Source: Chitinophagales bacterium
Lineage (GTDB): Bacteria > Bacteroidota > Bacteroidia > Chitinophagales > CAIOSU01
Assembly: GCA_040877935.1 (NCBI GenBank)
Contig: JBBDNB010000043.1
Span: 90,109-154,108 of the forward strand
Reading direction: 5' to 3'
Length of the DNA: 64,000 bases
Part shown: positions 25,240-33,055 of the stretch, piece by piece
Layout of the letters: the number at the start of each line of letters is the position of its first letter
Numbering within the stretch: position 1 is the first letter of the stretch
The notes under the pieces: model-generated
Databases searched by the model: none
What the model saw: only the letters and a program-made list of their open reading frames with translations
What the model was told of the DNA's origin: nothing
Made by a program: the position numbers and the translations under genes

Positions 25240-28200
25240 TCATTTGGTCACCAACCGATAAACACAAGGTATCACCACTAAATTCAAAATGGTGGCTGAT
25301 AACAAACCACCTAGAATTACTACGGCCATGGGACTTTGAATCTCACTGCCCGGCTCACCACCTTTCATAGCCAATGGAATTAGGGCTAATCCGGTAGTGA
25401 AGGCCGTCATCAGGATTGGGTTCAGTCGGTCTAAAACACCTTCCTGAATTAAAGCCAATCCTTGTTTGCCTTCTTTTCGCAAATCTTCATATCGGGAAAC
25501 AAGCAAAATTCCATTCCGTGTGGCAATACCGAACAAACTAATAAAACCAATGGTAGCAGCAATACTGATAATCCCGGAGGTGAAGTACACAATCAGAATT
25601 CCACCAATTAACGCCAGAGGCAGATTGATCAAGACCACAAAAGCCAGTTTCACGTCTTTAAACTCAAAGTAGAGTAGCAGGAATATGATCAGAATTGCGA
25701 TAACGGCAGTAATCAAGAGTAATTGTGAAGCCTTTGCTTCACTCTCAAATTGCCCACCATATTCCACACGGTAGCCTTCAGGTATTTCAATACTGCTAGT
25801 AATGGTCTCCTGAATCTCATTGACCGCACTTCTCAAATCCCTTCCCTGTACATTGGCCGCTACTACAATCTTACGCTGTACATCTTCCCTGCTTATCTTA
25901 TTCGGGCTGCTCACTGAAGATACCGTGGCCAGCTGGTCAATAGTAGTATAGCCTCCATTAGGCAAGCTCACCAGGGTCGTTTTGATGCGCTCAATATTGC
26001 TCCTGAACTCTTCCTGATAACGCACTATTAGGTCAAAGTACTTTTGCCCTTCATAAATCTCACCGGCTTCCTCTCCTGCAAATGCAATGTCCACCTGTTC
26101 CATGAGGTCGCCAACCGTCATCCCAAAAGCCGATAACATTTCACGTTTTGGTTTGATCCTAATTTGCGGCACTTCAATTTGCTGGGCAACCGCTACATCG
26201 GCCAGTCCTTGAATTGGTTTAATATCCGTTTCTATTTTTTTGCCCACTTCATAAAGGCGTTGCAGATCAGGCCCGAAAATTTTTATAGCAATATTGGCTC
26301 GTGTCCCGGAAAGCATGTGGTCAATCCGGTGAGCTATTGGTTGTCCCAATGTAATGTTTACTCCCGGCACAATGCTGAGTTTTTTTCTCACTTCTTCAAA
26401 AAACGCCTCTTTGCTTTTGTCTTCGAGGGTAAAAGGCACATCAATCTCGGCCGCATTTACGCCCTGGGCATGTTCGTCCAGTTCGGCACGTCCCGTCCTG
26501 CGGGTGACCACCTCTACTTCAGGCATTTCTAATAATTGTTGCTCTATCAGCTTCCCCACTTTATTGCTTTCTTCCAACGACATTCCGGGAGGGCCGACCG
26601 CACTGATGACAAGCGAGCCTTCATTGAATTCCGGTAAAAAGCTTCTTCCCAATTGAGTAAGCAGCCCCATACTTGATAAAAAGGTAATTACTGTAACCGT
26701 AATTATGGTTTTCGGAAATTTTAAAGTGCCACCCAATAGCCTTGAATAATGTTTTCGAAGCCATCTTTCAACTCTGGTTCCTTCGGCATTTTTGCTCAAT
26801 ACTTTTTCTCTTTTCAATAAATAAGAGCAGAGAACTGGTGTCACAGTAACAGCCACCACCAAAGAAGTAAGTACCGAGGTTACAAAAGCAATTCCCAATG
26901 GTTTCAATAACCGTCCTTCCATACCACTTAGGAAGAACAAAGGCACAAACGATACTATGATGATCAATGTAGCGATGATGATGGAACTCCTGATTTCTAC
27001 AGAAGCATCTTTTACCACTGTTAATACAGGGAGTCGTTCGCTTTTGGGCTTTCTGATATTTTCCCGTAAGCGTTTATAAACATTCTCTACATCTATAATT
27101 GCATCATCCACCAAAGTGCCAATAGCAATGGCCATCCCCCCCAGGCTCATGGTATTGATGGTGTAGCCTAATAATTTTAGCACGATAATAGATACCAGCA
27201 GGGAAATTGGTATGGCCAGCAAAGAGATCAGTGTGGTGCGCCAATTCATCAGGAAAATAAATAAGACAATGACCACAAAAAACGTACCCTCCAGCAGGGT
27301 TTGGTTGAGGTTGCTGATGGAGGCTTCTATAAAATCGGATTGCCTGAAAATATGGCTTTTAATCTCAACCCCTTCCGGTAGTGTTTGTCCTAATTCAGCA
27401 ATGGCTTCATCCAATCGGCCGGTCAAATCCAGTGTGTTTACGTCTGGTTGTTTGGAGATTGTCAGTATGACCGCAGGTGAGGCATTCAGTGAACCGTCAC
27501 CAATCTTATCGGACGCACCAATCTGCACAGTGGCCACATCTTTAATTTTAATGCTTTGGCCGTTAAGCTGTTTTACCACAGCTTCCTGCAATTCTCCCAC
27601 TGCATAAGCCCTGCCGCTGCCCTTGATGATGTATTGGTTTCCGTGTTCATTGAAAAAACCTCCGGGGGCATTTACGTTGGCTTCTTTTACTTTTTCCACC
27701 AACTCACTAAGACTTACATTATAGTGTTTGAGCTTTTCCGGATGGGCAAACACCTGATATTGTTTATAATCACCACCAATAACAATTACGTTGGCAATTC
27801 CTCCAATGGCTTTTAACCTAGGCCTAATTGTCCAGTCAGAAATCGTTCGCAATTTCATGGGCGACAAGCTGTCGGATGTAACCCCCAAAAGCATAATCTC
27901 TCCCATAATTGAGGAAATGGGCGCCATTGTGGGCGCACCGATACCACTCGGAAGGTTTTCACGTACCATTGGGATGCGTTCACTCACAATTTGCCGCGCC
28001 CTGTAAATATCCGTTCCCCAATCAAACTCTACCCATACAATGGAAATACCTGCCGCTGAGGATGAACGGATTCTCCTTACATTCGGAGAGCCGTTGAGTG
28101 CTGTCTCCAACTGATAGGTTACCAGTTTCTCCACTTCTTCTGACTCCAAACCATGTGCCTCTGTTAGGATAGTTACAGTAGGTGCCGTAAGGTCAGGAAA

Positions 28201-28314
28201 AACATCCACATTCATTGTACGTGCCAAAAACAAACCTGCCACACTCAGCACTACTGCACCCAATAAGACCAAAAGCCTGTTTTGAAGTGATATTGATAAT
28301 ATCTTATTTAGCAT
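25240..28314 (-). CDS. heavy-metal RND pump (CusA/CzcA type) of the second operon
   Basis: 1024 residues, full length. VDVFPDLTAPTVTILTEA near the start, FDWGTDIYRARQIVSERI in the first porter loop, and 12 helices. TM4 reads LGGMAIAIGTLVDDAIIDVEN, without the DFG..DGA signature of divalent pumps and closer to the CusA-like monovalent (Cu/Ag) group; this substrate guess is tentative. It works with the adaptor (13 nt upstream), the separate TolC and probably the His-rich lipoprotein of the same operon. It is the last gene of the unit and converges on the pseudogene block. Confidence 0.9.
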   Translation of the reverse strand: MLNKILSISLQNRLLVLLGAVVLSVAGLFLARTMNVDVFPDLTAPTVTILTEAHGLESEEVEKLVTYQLETALNGSPNVRRIRSSSAAGISIVWVEFDWGTDIYRARQIVSERIPMVRENLPSGIGAPTMAPISSIMGEIMLLGVTSDSLSPMKLRTISDWTIRPRLKAIGGIANVIVIGGDYKQYQVFAHPEKLKHYNVSLSELVEKVKEANVNAPGGFFNEHGNQYIIKGSGRAYAVGELQEAVVKQLNGQSIKIKDVATVQIGASDKIGDGSLNASPAVILTISKQPDVNTLDLTGRLDEAIAELGQTLPEGVEIKSHIFRQSDFIEASISNLNQTLLEGTFFVVIVLFIFLMNWRTTLISLLAIPISLLVSIIVLKLLGYTINTMSLGGMAIAIGTLVDDAIIDVENVYKRLRENIRKPKSERLPVLTVVKDASVEIRSSIIIATLIIIVSFVPLFFLSGMEGRLLKPLGIAFVTSVLTSLVVAVTVTPVLCSYLLKREKVLSKNAEGTRVERWLRKHYSRLLGGTLKFPKTIITVTVITFLSSMGLLTQLGRSFLPEFNEGSLVISAVGPPGMSLEESNKVGKLIEQQLLEMPEVEVVTRRTGRAELDEHAQGVNAAEIDVPFTLEDKSKEAFFEEVRKKLSIVPGVNITLGQPIAHRIDHMLSGTRANIAIKIFGPDLQRLYEVGKKIETDIKPIQGLADVAVAQQIEVPQIRIKPKREMLSAFGMTVGDLMEQVDIAFAGEEAGEIYEGQKYFDLIVRYQEEFRSNIERIKTTLVSLPNGGYTTIDQLATVSSVSSPNKISREDVQRKIVVAANVQGRDLRSAVNEIQETITSSIEIPEGYRVEYGGQFESEAKASQLLLITAVIAILIIFLLLYFEFKDVKLAFVVLINLPLALIGGILIVYFTSGIISIAATIGFISLFGIATRNGILLVSRYEDLRKEGKQGLALIQEGVLDRLNPILMTAFTTGLALIPLAMKGGEPGSEIQSPMAVVILGGLLSATILNLVVIPCVYRLVTK

Positions 28315-28326
28315 ATCATTTCCATT

Positions 28327-29838
28327 TTAATGTTCATGACCATGAGCCGGTGTTGTTCCTGACATGGAGGCCATTTTTACTTGGTAAGCACCCTTTGTCA
28401 CGACCACTTCTCCCGCTTCAAGTCCATCCTTCACTTCTACATACTCACCATTTCTTCTCCCGATTTTTACAGGGCGTCTTTCAAAACTTTCTCCAGATAG
28501 TTGGATGATTACCGAGAAGCTTCCATAATCTTCCAAAAGGGATGCCTCGGGAACCAGTAAGCCTTGTCTTGGCTCACCATAGGCAATTTGCACTTCCGTA
28601 TAACTGCCTTCGGGCATAGAAATTTCCTCCGAAACCTCAACATAAATCGGAAGCATCGGCTTTGCAGGCTCCACTGCCTTCCCAAACGAAAGGACAGACC
28701 CACCGGCAGAACCTATGCTCGACCATTGATCGTTTAGCTTTTTGTAATGAATATTTTGAATCGTCTGCAAATCGGCAGCATAAGCGGCACTGACTTGTGC
28801 TTCCAATAAGCTTGGAGGATGGGTTACCAAGGTCAACAATGGAGTGCCTTGATTTACAAAATCACCATTTATTACATCGATTGATTTAATGTAACCGTCA
28901 TAAGGAGCTGTAATTTGTTTACCACTTAAGGAAAAGCCTGATTTCAAAGTTTCATAATTTGATTTGGCCACTTTGTATTTGCTTTCCACCTGTTCCATTT
29001 CTGCTTTAGGTACAATCTTGGATTCGTGGAGCTGCTTTTTACGCTCGTATTCCGCTTTAGCCTGTTCAAAATTGGCCTTGGCTTGCTCAATCTCACTTTG
29101 TAAATTATTGGAAGTAAGCCCTTTACTACTTATGGTCATCAGAGGTTGCCCTTGCTTTATTCTTGTACCTGCGGTGAGGTTTTTCATGGTAAAACTTGCT
29201 ATACCATTGGCAGTGGCGGAAAGTGACCGCACATTAACGGGTGAAGCCTTCCAAATCCCCGAGGTTTTGATGACATCATAGATCTCACCGGAAATGACAG
29301 GAGCTGTCTGGAAATCAATCTTCCAGGCTTGTTCTTTTAGAAAGCTAATAGCCCCTCCATTTTCCTCCTTACTTCCAAGAGATTTTGTAGCCTCCTCCGT
29401 ATTTGCAAATACCCGAATATCATTTATGACAATTCTATCCTGATAACCAGGAGTTGTTAAATCAAAGATCAACTGGTAAGTACCGGCAGCCTTAGGTTGC
29501 AGGGAAGGAGAAAAAATACCCGGTGAAGAAGGAGCTTCTACTGTGTGCCTAATCCCTTTTCCATCTTTGACCAAACTCACGGTTACATTGCCTTCCCTTA
29601 TGGGTTGATGCTTATCCAGCACAGTAAAGTGAGCGGCAAAGCGGCTGGTTTCATTCACTACCAAAGCCGGGAATTCTACAAATAATTCTGTTTTATCTGT
29701 CCATCGGGTATAGTCCACAGCCGGTATATCGCTGCCTTCGTTGATATGGCCACCCTCCGCATCGTGGGCGTGACCGTTCTCTTGTGCTGACTGACAAGAT
29801 GCCATCAGTACAGCCATTAATACTATTATATATCGCAT
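28327..29838 (-). CDS. RND periplasmic adaptor lipoprotein of the second operon
   Basis: 503 residues. Lipoprotein signal (VLMASCQS), a short His-rich stretch (HAHDAEGGHINEG), an additional N-terminal beta-domain (~residues 40-140, WTDKTELFVEFPALV) that is absent from the first operon's adaptor, then the usual hairpin, lipoyl and barrel domains (ITAPYDGYIKSIDVINGDFV), ending with GHEH. The extra domain resembles the N-terminal domain seen in large CusB-like adaptors of Bacteroidota. It should bridge pump and TolC and may take metal from the His-rich lipoprotein encoded 24 nt upstream. Confidence 0.88.
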   Translation of the reverse strand: MRYIIVLMAVLMASCQSAQENGHAHDAEGGHINEGSDIPAVDYTRWTDKTELFVEFPALVVNETSRFAAHFTVLDKHQPIREGNVTVSLVKDGKGIRHTVEAPSSPGIFSPSLQPKAAGTYQLIFDLTTPGYQDRIVINDIRVFANTEEATKSLGSKEENGGAISFLKEQAWKIDFQTAPVISGEIYDVIKTSGIWKASPVNVRSLSATANGIASFTMKNLTAGTRIKQGQPLMTISSKGLTSNNLQSEIEQAKANFEQAKAEYERKKQLHESKIVPKAEMEQVESKYKVAKSNYETLKSGFSLSGKQITAPYDGYIKSIDVINGDFVNQGTPLLTLVTHPPSLLEAQVSAAYAADLQTIQNIHYKKLNDQWSSIGSAGGSVLSFGKAVEPAKPMLPIYVEVSEEISMPEGSYTEVQIAYGEPRQGLLVPEASLLEDYGSFSVIIQLSGESFERRPVKIGRRNGEYVEVKDGLEAGEVVVTKGAYQVKMASMSGTTPAHGHEH

Positions 29839-29862
29839 TACTATATAGTTTTTTTTAAAAAA

Positions 29863-30120
29863 TTAATGCTCATGGTGTTCACTTCCATCTTCATGCACGT
29901 GTGTTGAGTCGGATTTCATTTCGGTTGAATCTCCTGAAACCCTAAACTCTTCCTGTTCATGGTGATGATCTCCATTCTCATGATCATGGCCATGTTCTTC
30001 AACTTGGTGAATGTGTGTTTCACTGCCGTGCTCGTGTCCGTGGTCATCCTGTTTTCCACCTGAATTACATCCGAAAGTGAATGCTAAGGCCGCTATAAAA
30101 AGACTTACTTTGAATTTCAT
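29863..30120 (-). CDS. small His-rich lipoprotein
   Basis: 85 residues. Lipoprotein signal with Cys18 (ALAFTFGC), and a mature part of ~67 residues, of which about a quarter are His and many others Asp/Glu. His pairs and triplets repeat (HGHEHGSETHIHQ, HGHDHENGDHHHEQ). No fold or family is evident; it is probably disordered and metal-binding. It lies between tolC and the adaptor gene, 20 nt after the first, so it is co-expressed with the pump. A periplasmic metal buffer or chaperone feeding the adaptor is the natural guess. Confidence 0.78.
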   Translation of the reverse strand: MKFKVSLFIAALAFTFGCNSGGKQDDHGHEHGSETHIHQVEEHGHDHENGDHHHEQEEFRVSGDSTEMKSDSTHVHEDGSEHHEH

Positions 30121-30140
30121 AATTGTTGTTTTTTTGAGGT

Positions 30141-31325
30141 TTACAATTGATGTTTTAATAATTCCGCCCTGAGTTGCCGGAGTTCCTTCTCAATTTCCAG
30201 CATCCGGTTTTCCGCTTCGCGGTAAAAGGTAACTTCGCGGTAATAGTCCATAAAGGAAATCTCACCCAGTTCATAGGAACTTTTAAGAAGAACTTCGCTG
30301 TTCAACCCGGACAGTGCTACTTCGTATTCTCTAAATTTTTTAAGCAACAGTTGATAGCGTTGTACCTGCGATGAAAACTCACTTTTCAAAGAGGTAATCA
30401 CATCAGATTGGCGCTGATCGCGGTAGTTGATTTGCGCTTCTGCCATCTTTACTTTACTGCGGCCGCTCCAAAGCGGAATACTGATACCACCATAAAAACC
30501 CGAGTAATTGTTTCCGGCCACCCCCTGCTGGTTGTAACCGGCTGTAATGTCCGGCAAAAGCTGATTTCGCTCTACTTTCAAGCGTTGCTCAGCCACTTGT
30601 TTTTCCCGTTCTAAAAGGGAGATTTGCGCATCTCTTATTAACCGTTCATTCCAAAGGCTGTCAGGAACAGGAATTTCCATGTTGTTGGGGTAAGAATTTA
30701 ACTGAAGCCTGACTTCGTTTCCACCATTCAGAGCTTTTAATTCTTGTTTTACATTCGTCTCGCGGGTATTCAGTTCTTCCAGTGCAAACTGTTGATCCAG
30801 CCAAATGATTCTGGCTTTATTCCTGTCAAGAATACCGCTCTGGCCTTTTTCAAACAAGGTTTCTACCTGCTCATACACCTTTTTGGATTGGGTTACCCGC
30901 TCCTGAACCAACTCGCGCTGCTTTTGCAGGTAAACCCATTCCACCCCAAGCTTTTTCGCCTTCAGGAGAATGTCCTGTTTTAGCTTTTGATATTCCTGTT
31001 CCAGTCGCTCTTGCTGCTCGTCTATCCAGTTGCCTCTGCTGGTGTATACGGTGGGAAATTCTATGCGTTGTGAGATTTGAAATTCACTGTAATTGCCTGT
31101 AGTGTGCTCACCAAAAGGAAGATAAAAAGCATCAGCCTGCGGATCGGGAAGCCTGTTTTGCGATTTATACTGCCAATTTTCACCTTCCATATAGCTTCGG
31201 TAGGCTGCAAGTGATTTGTTGTTGGCTTCTACAGTTTGCAATACTTCCTCTAAAGTCGAGTATTGCGCCTTTACGGCACTTACGCATAGGGTAAGTGCCA
31301 GCACGAGAAAAAATGATTTATGCAT
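30141..31325 (-). CDS. TolC/CzcC-family outer-membrane efflux protein
   Basis: 394 residues, signal peptide (ends near VKAQ), and two similar long helical halves with TolC-type repeats (LEEVLQTVEANNKSLAAYRS..., LIRDAQISLLEREKQVAEQRL...). It forms the trimeric outer-membrane channel for the second RND pump. It is second in the operon, with its start 10 nt after a large inverted repeat that begins inside the head gene's end. The counterpart in the first operon is fused to the pump. Confidence 0.88.
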   Translation of the reverse strand: MHKSFFLVLALTLCVSAVKAQYSTLEEVLQTVEANNKSLAAYRSYMEGENWQYKSQNRLPDPQADAFYLPFGEHTTGNYSEFQISQRIEFPTVYTSRGNWIDEQQERLEQEYQKLKQDILLKAKKLGVEWVYLQKQRELVQERVTQSKKVYEQVETLFEKGQSGILDRNKARIIWLDQQFALEELNTRETNVKQELKALNGGNEVRLQLNSYPNNMEIPVPDSLWNERLIRDAQISLLEREKQVAEQRLKVERNQLLPDITAGYNQQGVAGNNYSGFYGGISIPLWSGRSKVKMAEAQINYRDQRQSDVITSLKSEFSSQVQRYQLLLKKFREYEVALSGLNSEVLLKSSYELGEISFMDYYREVTFYREAENRMLEIEKELRQLRAELLKHQL

Positions 31326-31335
31326 AAATGAATTT

Positions 31336-31402
31336 CTTTAGGTTAAAATGAGAAATGCTCCCTCATAGCAGGGAGCCATTAATTCTTCGGTTTAACCTAA
31401 AG
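31336..31402 (-). promoter_or_regulatory. nested stem-loop linking head gene stop to tolC start
   Basis: A 12-bp perfect outer stem, CTTTAGGTTAAA (31402-31391) with TTTAACCTAAAG (31347-31336), encloses an inner hairpin GCTCCCT/AGGGAGC (31376-31357, 6-nt loop). The left arm contains the head gene's final codons and stop; the right arm ends 10 nt before the tolC ATG. Same plan as the element at 17566-17629, with unrelated sequence. Confidence 0.8.
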
Positions 31403-31853
31403 CAGGAGGGGCGCGGAGGCCATGCGAGGCAAAAAGCTGCTGATCGGCAAGAGGCCGGATAAATGCATATTGGTGGTAGCTACTTTCGTTCAGCTGATCC
31501 GGGAGTCTCCAATGATGTGCTGCCGGATATTGAACAACAAAATCACTCTGAGGGATTAATTTATCTTTTGAGGCAGCACGATAAGCTAGCTCATGTTGAT
31601 GCCCATCAAAATCGGAATGGCTGTGTGCGTGGATTAGCTGATTGTCCCATGGACTACTTTCTGAAGACTCAGGTGGTTTGTCCTGCTGGTGATCTTTATC
31701 ATGCGAATGATTCCCATGATGCTGATGGGCTTCAGAAACAGTTTGATCTGCTCCCTGATGATTGTGATGCGTATGGGGAATGAAATCATGCAGCAACAGG
31801 AGCGCGTAAGCACTCAGCAAAAACAAAGACAATATGTTGCGATAGGATTTCAC
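31392..31853 (-). CDS. small His-rich exported head protein of the second RND operon
   Basis: 153 residues from GTG at 31853 (read as MKSYRNILSLFLLSAYALLLLH), a good signal peptide or signal anchor. The frame extends to a TTG at 31895, but that stretch covers the promoter. The mature part is very His-rich (HTHHNHQGADQ, HQHHGNHSHDKDHQQD, HAHSHSDFDGHQHE) and ends RAPPALG. It resembles the head gene at 14729 in its first 40 residues (FIPHTHHNH versus LIPHCHELH). Likely a periplasmic metal-binding protein or metal-responsive leader for the operon. Confidence 0.7.
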   Translation of the reverse strand: MKSYRNILSLFLLSAYALLLLHDFIPHTHHNHQGADQTVSEAHQHHGNHSHDKDHQQDKPPESSESSPWDNQLIHAHSHSDFDGHQHELAYRAASKDKLIPQSDFVVQYPAAHHWRLPDQLNESSYHQYAFIRPLADQQLFASHGLRAPPALG

Positions 31854-31858
31854 GGGTA

Positions 31859-31889
31859 CAAAGGAAGTGAAAAAAGGGCAGCTTTCAAA
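31859..31889 (-). promoter_or_regulatory. promoter of the second RND operon
   Basis: On the minus strand TTTG (31889-31886), a 19-nt spacer, then TTCCTTTG (31866-31859), matching the -33/-7 pattern at all but one position. The GTG start of the head gene begins 5 nt after the box, exactly as in the first RND operon, so the mRNA is predicted to be leaderless. Confidence 0.7.
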
Positions 31890-31945
31890 ACTCAAAACTT
31901 ACTGGTTCACGACCAATTTTCGTTTTTCCCACTCTCGCCCCGCCC

Positions 31946-32009
31946 CAGCGAGCGAGGATTTGAGTTGTGTCCCGCAAAATATTCCAATATACAGCCGGAG
32001 GCTGGTCAA
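31946..32009 (-). repeat. 64-bp repeat, right copy (inverted partner at 14547-14610)
   Basis: Reverse complement of the left copy, 54 of 64 bases identical by hand alignment. It lies between the promoter region of the second RND operon and the broken adaptor gene, about 16 bases from the point where the latter's homology begins. Confidence 0.8.
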
Positions 32010-32024
32010 TAATTCAGGGTTCAG

Positions 32025-32435
32025 GGTAAAGAACTTATGGGTGAAATTTATTCTATTGGTAAAAAATTTGACAGAGTACCCAAGGCGGTTCATGTGCACG
32101 TAGAAATTGAAAATGAGTCGGGAAAGCTATTGCCTGGGATGTATGTAAGGGGACAGATTCTGACAGGAAGTGCAGAATCCTATGTTTTGCCTCAAAGTGC
32201 AGTTACACGGGATGGTGACCACTATGTTGCTTTTATTGCAGAGAAAGAAATGAAACAAACAGAGGAGCTTTGGAGCTTTATCCCCATAAGGGTAGTAAGC
32301 GGTACAATAGAAAATGAATGGATTGCTGTTGATTTTATGGATGACATTAATGAGAAAACCCTGTTTGCTATGAATAATGCATATTATCTATTGGCAGAAT
32401 TGCACAAAGGAGAAGGAGGGGGGCACCATCATTAG
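32025..32435 (+). pseudogene. 3' third of an RND adaptor (CzcB) gene
   Basis: The frame from 32025 (GKELMGEIYSIGKKFDR...) matches the last third of the intact adaptor at 22000-23208 (GKELYAEIYSVGKKFEQ...) to its GGGHHH end. An ATG at 32037 exists but would yield only the membrane-proximal part, with no signal peptide. Homology begins about 16 bases after the 64-bp repeat. The last ~205 bases are duplicated at 24898-25104. Confidence 0.85.
32229..32435 (+). repeat. ~205-bp direct repeat, right copy
   Basis: Partner of 24898-25104 (offset 7331, same orientation). It is the end of an adaptor gene; the two copies enclose the whole second RND operon. Confidence 0.88.
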
Positions 32436-32519
32436 AGAAATGAAAGTTTTTCAGTTTGCTCATTCCATTTCTATTCCTTAGTTTTAGAGCATTCGTTAAC
32501 AAAAACATTTATTAAAGCC

Positions 32520-32996
32520 ATGAAAATTCAAAAGAGTATTTTGAAATTATTAGTAATCTTATTTTTCACCTTACCATTATTCACTGCATGCCAGGGAGGT
32601 GGAGAAAACTCTGAAACAAAGGATGATGAGAATCTAGAGGAAGTAAAAGAAGAAGCCAAAGAATTAAAGGAGGAAGCTGGCGAAGCCTGGAAGCAGGAAA
32701 GAGATGAACTGGTTCAGGCATTGGAGGAGCAGAGCAACAAAATGAGAGAGAAATTGGGTAAGCTTAAGGAAAAATCTGAGAATACAACAGATCAGGCTAC
32801 CGATAAAGCAGATGAGCAGTTTGAAGAGTTGAAAGAAAAGTATGACGAATTGCTTTCAGATATTGATGAGTATTCTAAGGCAAGCAAAGACAAGTGGGGT
32901 GAATTGAAATCAGAGGCTGAAGAGCAACTACAAGCCGCAGAGGATGAGGTGAAATCCTGGAAAGACAAAGCCAAAGAGAAAGTTGAGGACATGTAG
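32520..32996 (+). CDS. coiled-coil lipoprotein
   Basis: 158 residues. Lipoprotein signal (FFTLPLFTAC), then an almost wholly charged helical region (EEVKEEAKELKEEAGEAWKQ...) with 11-residue-like periodicity, like apolipoprotein- or LEA-type amphipathic helices. No catalytic motif. It is probably attached to the outer or inner membrane and may support the envelope. It is not obviously part of the metal system although it follows the broken adaptor gene; it has a terminator of its own. Confidence 0.75.
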   Translation: MKIQKSILKLLVILFFTLPLFTACQGGGENSETKDDENLEEVKEEAKELKEEAGEAWKQERDELVQALEEQSNKMREKLGKLKEKSENTTDQATDKADEQFEELKEKYDELLSDIDEYSKASKDKWGELKSEAEEQLQAAEDEVKSWKDKAKEKVEDM

Positions 32997-33021
32997 TTTT
33001 AACGGTCTCAATTCTATAATA

Positions 33022-33055
33022 AATGCCGGGTGTTTTCTTAACCCCGGCATTTTTA
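33022..33055. terminator. intrinsic terminator between convergent genes
   Basis: AATGCCGGG pairs with CCCGGCATT around an A/T-rich loop, followed by T residues on the plus strand and preceded by A residues, so it can stop transcription in both directions. It overlaps the last codon of the nth gene on the other strand. Confidence 0.85.

Noticed and set aside
31463-31783. Plus-strand 106-codon frame opposite the His-rich head gene
   Set aside because: Reverse reading of His/Gln codons; the minus-strand gene has promoter, signal peptide and operon context.
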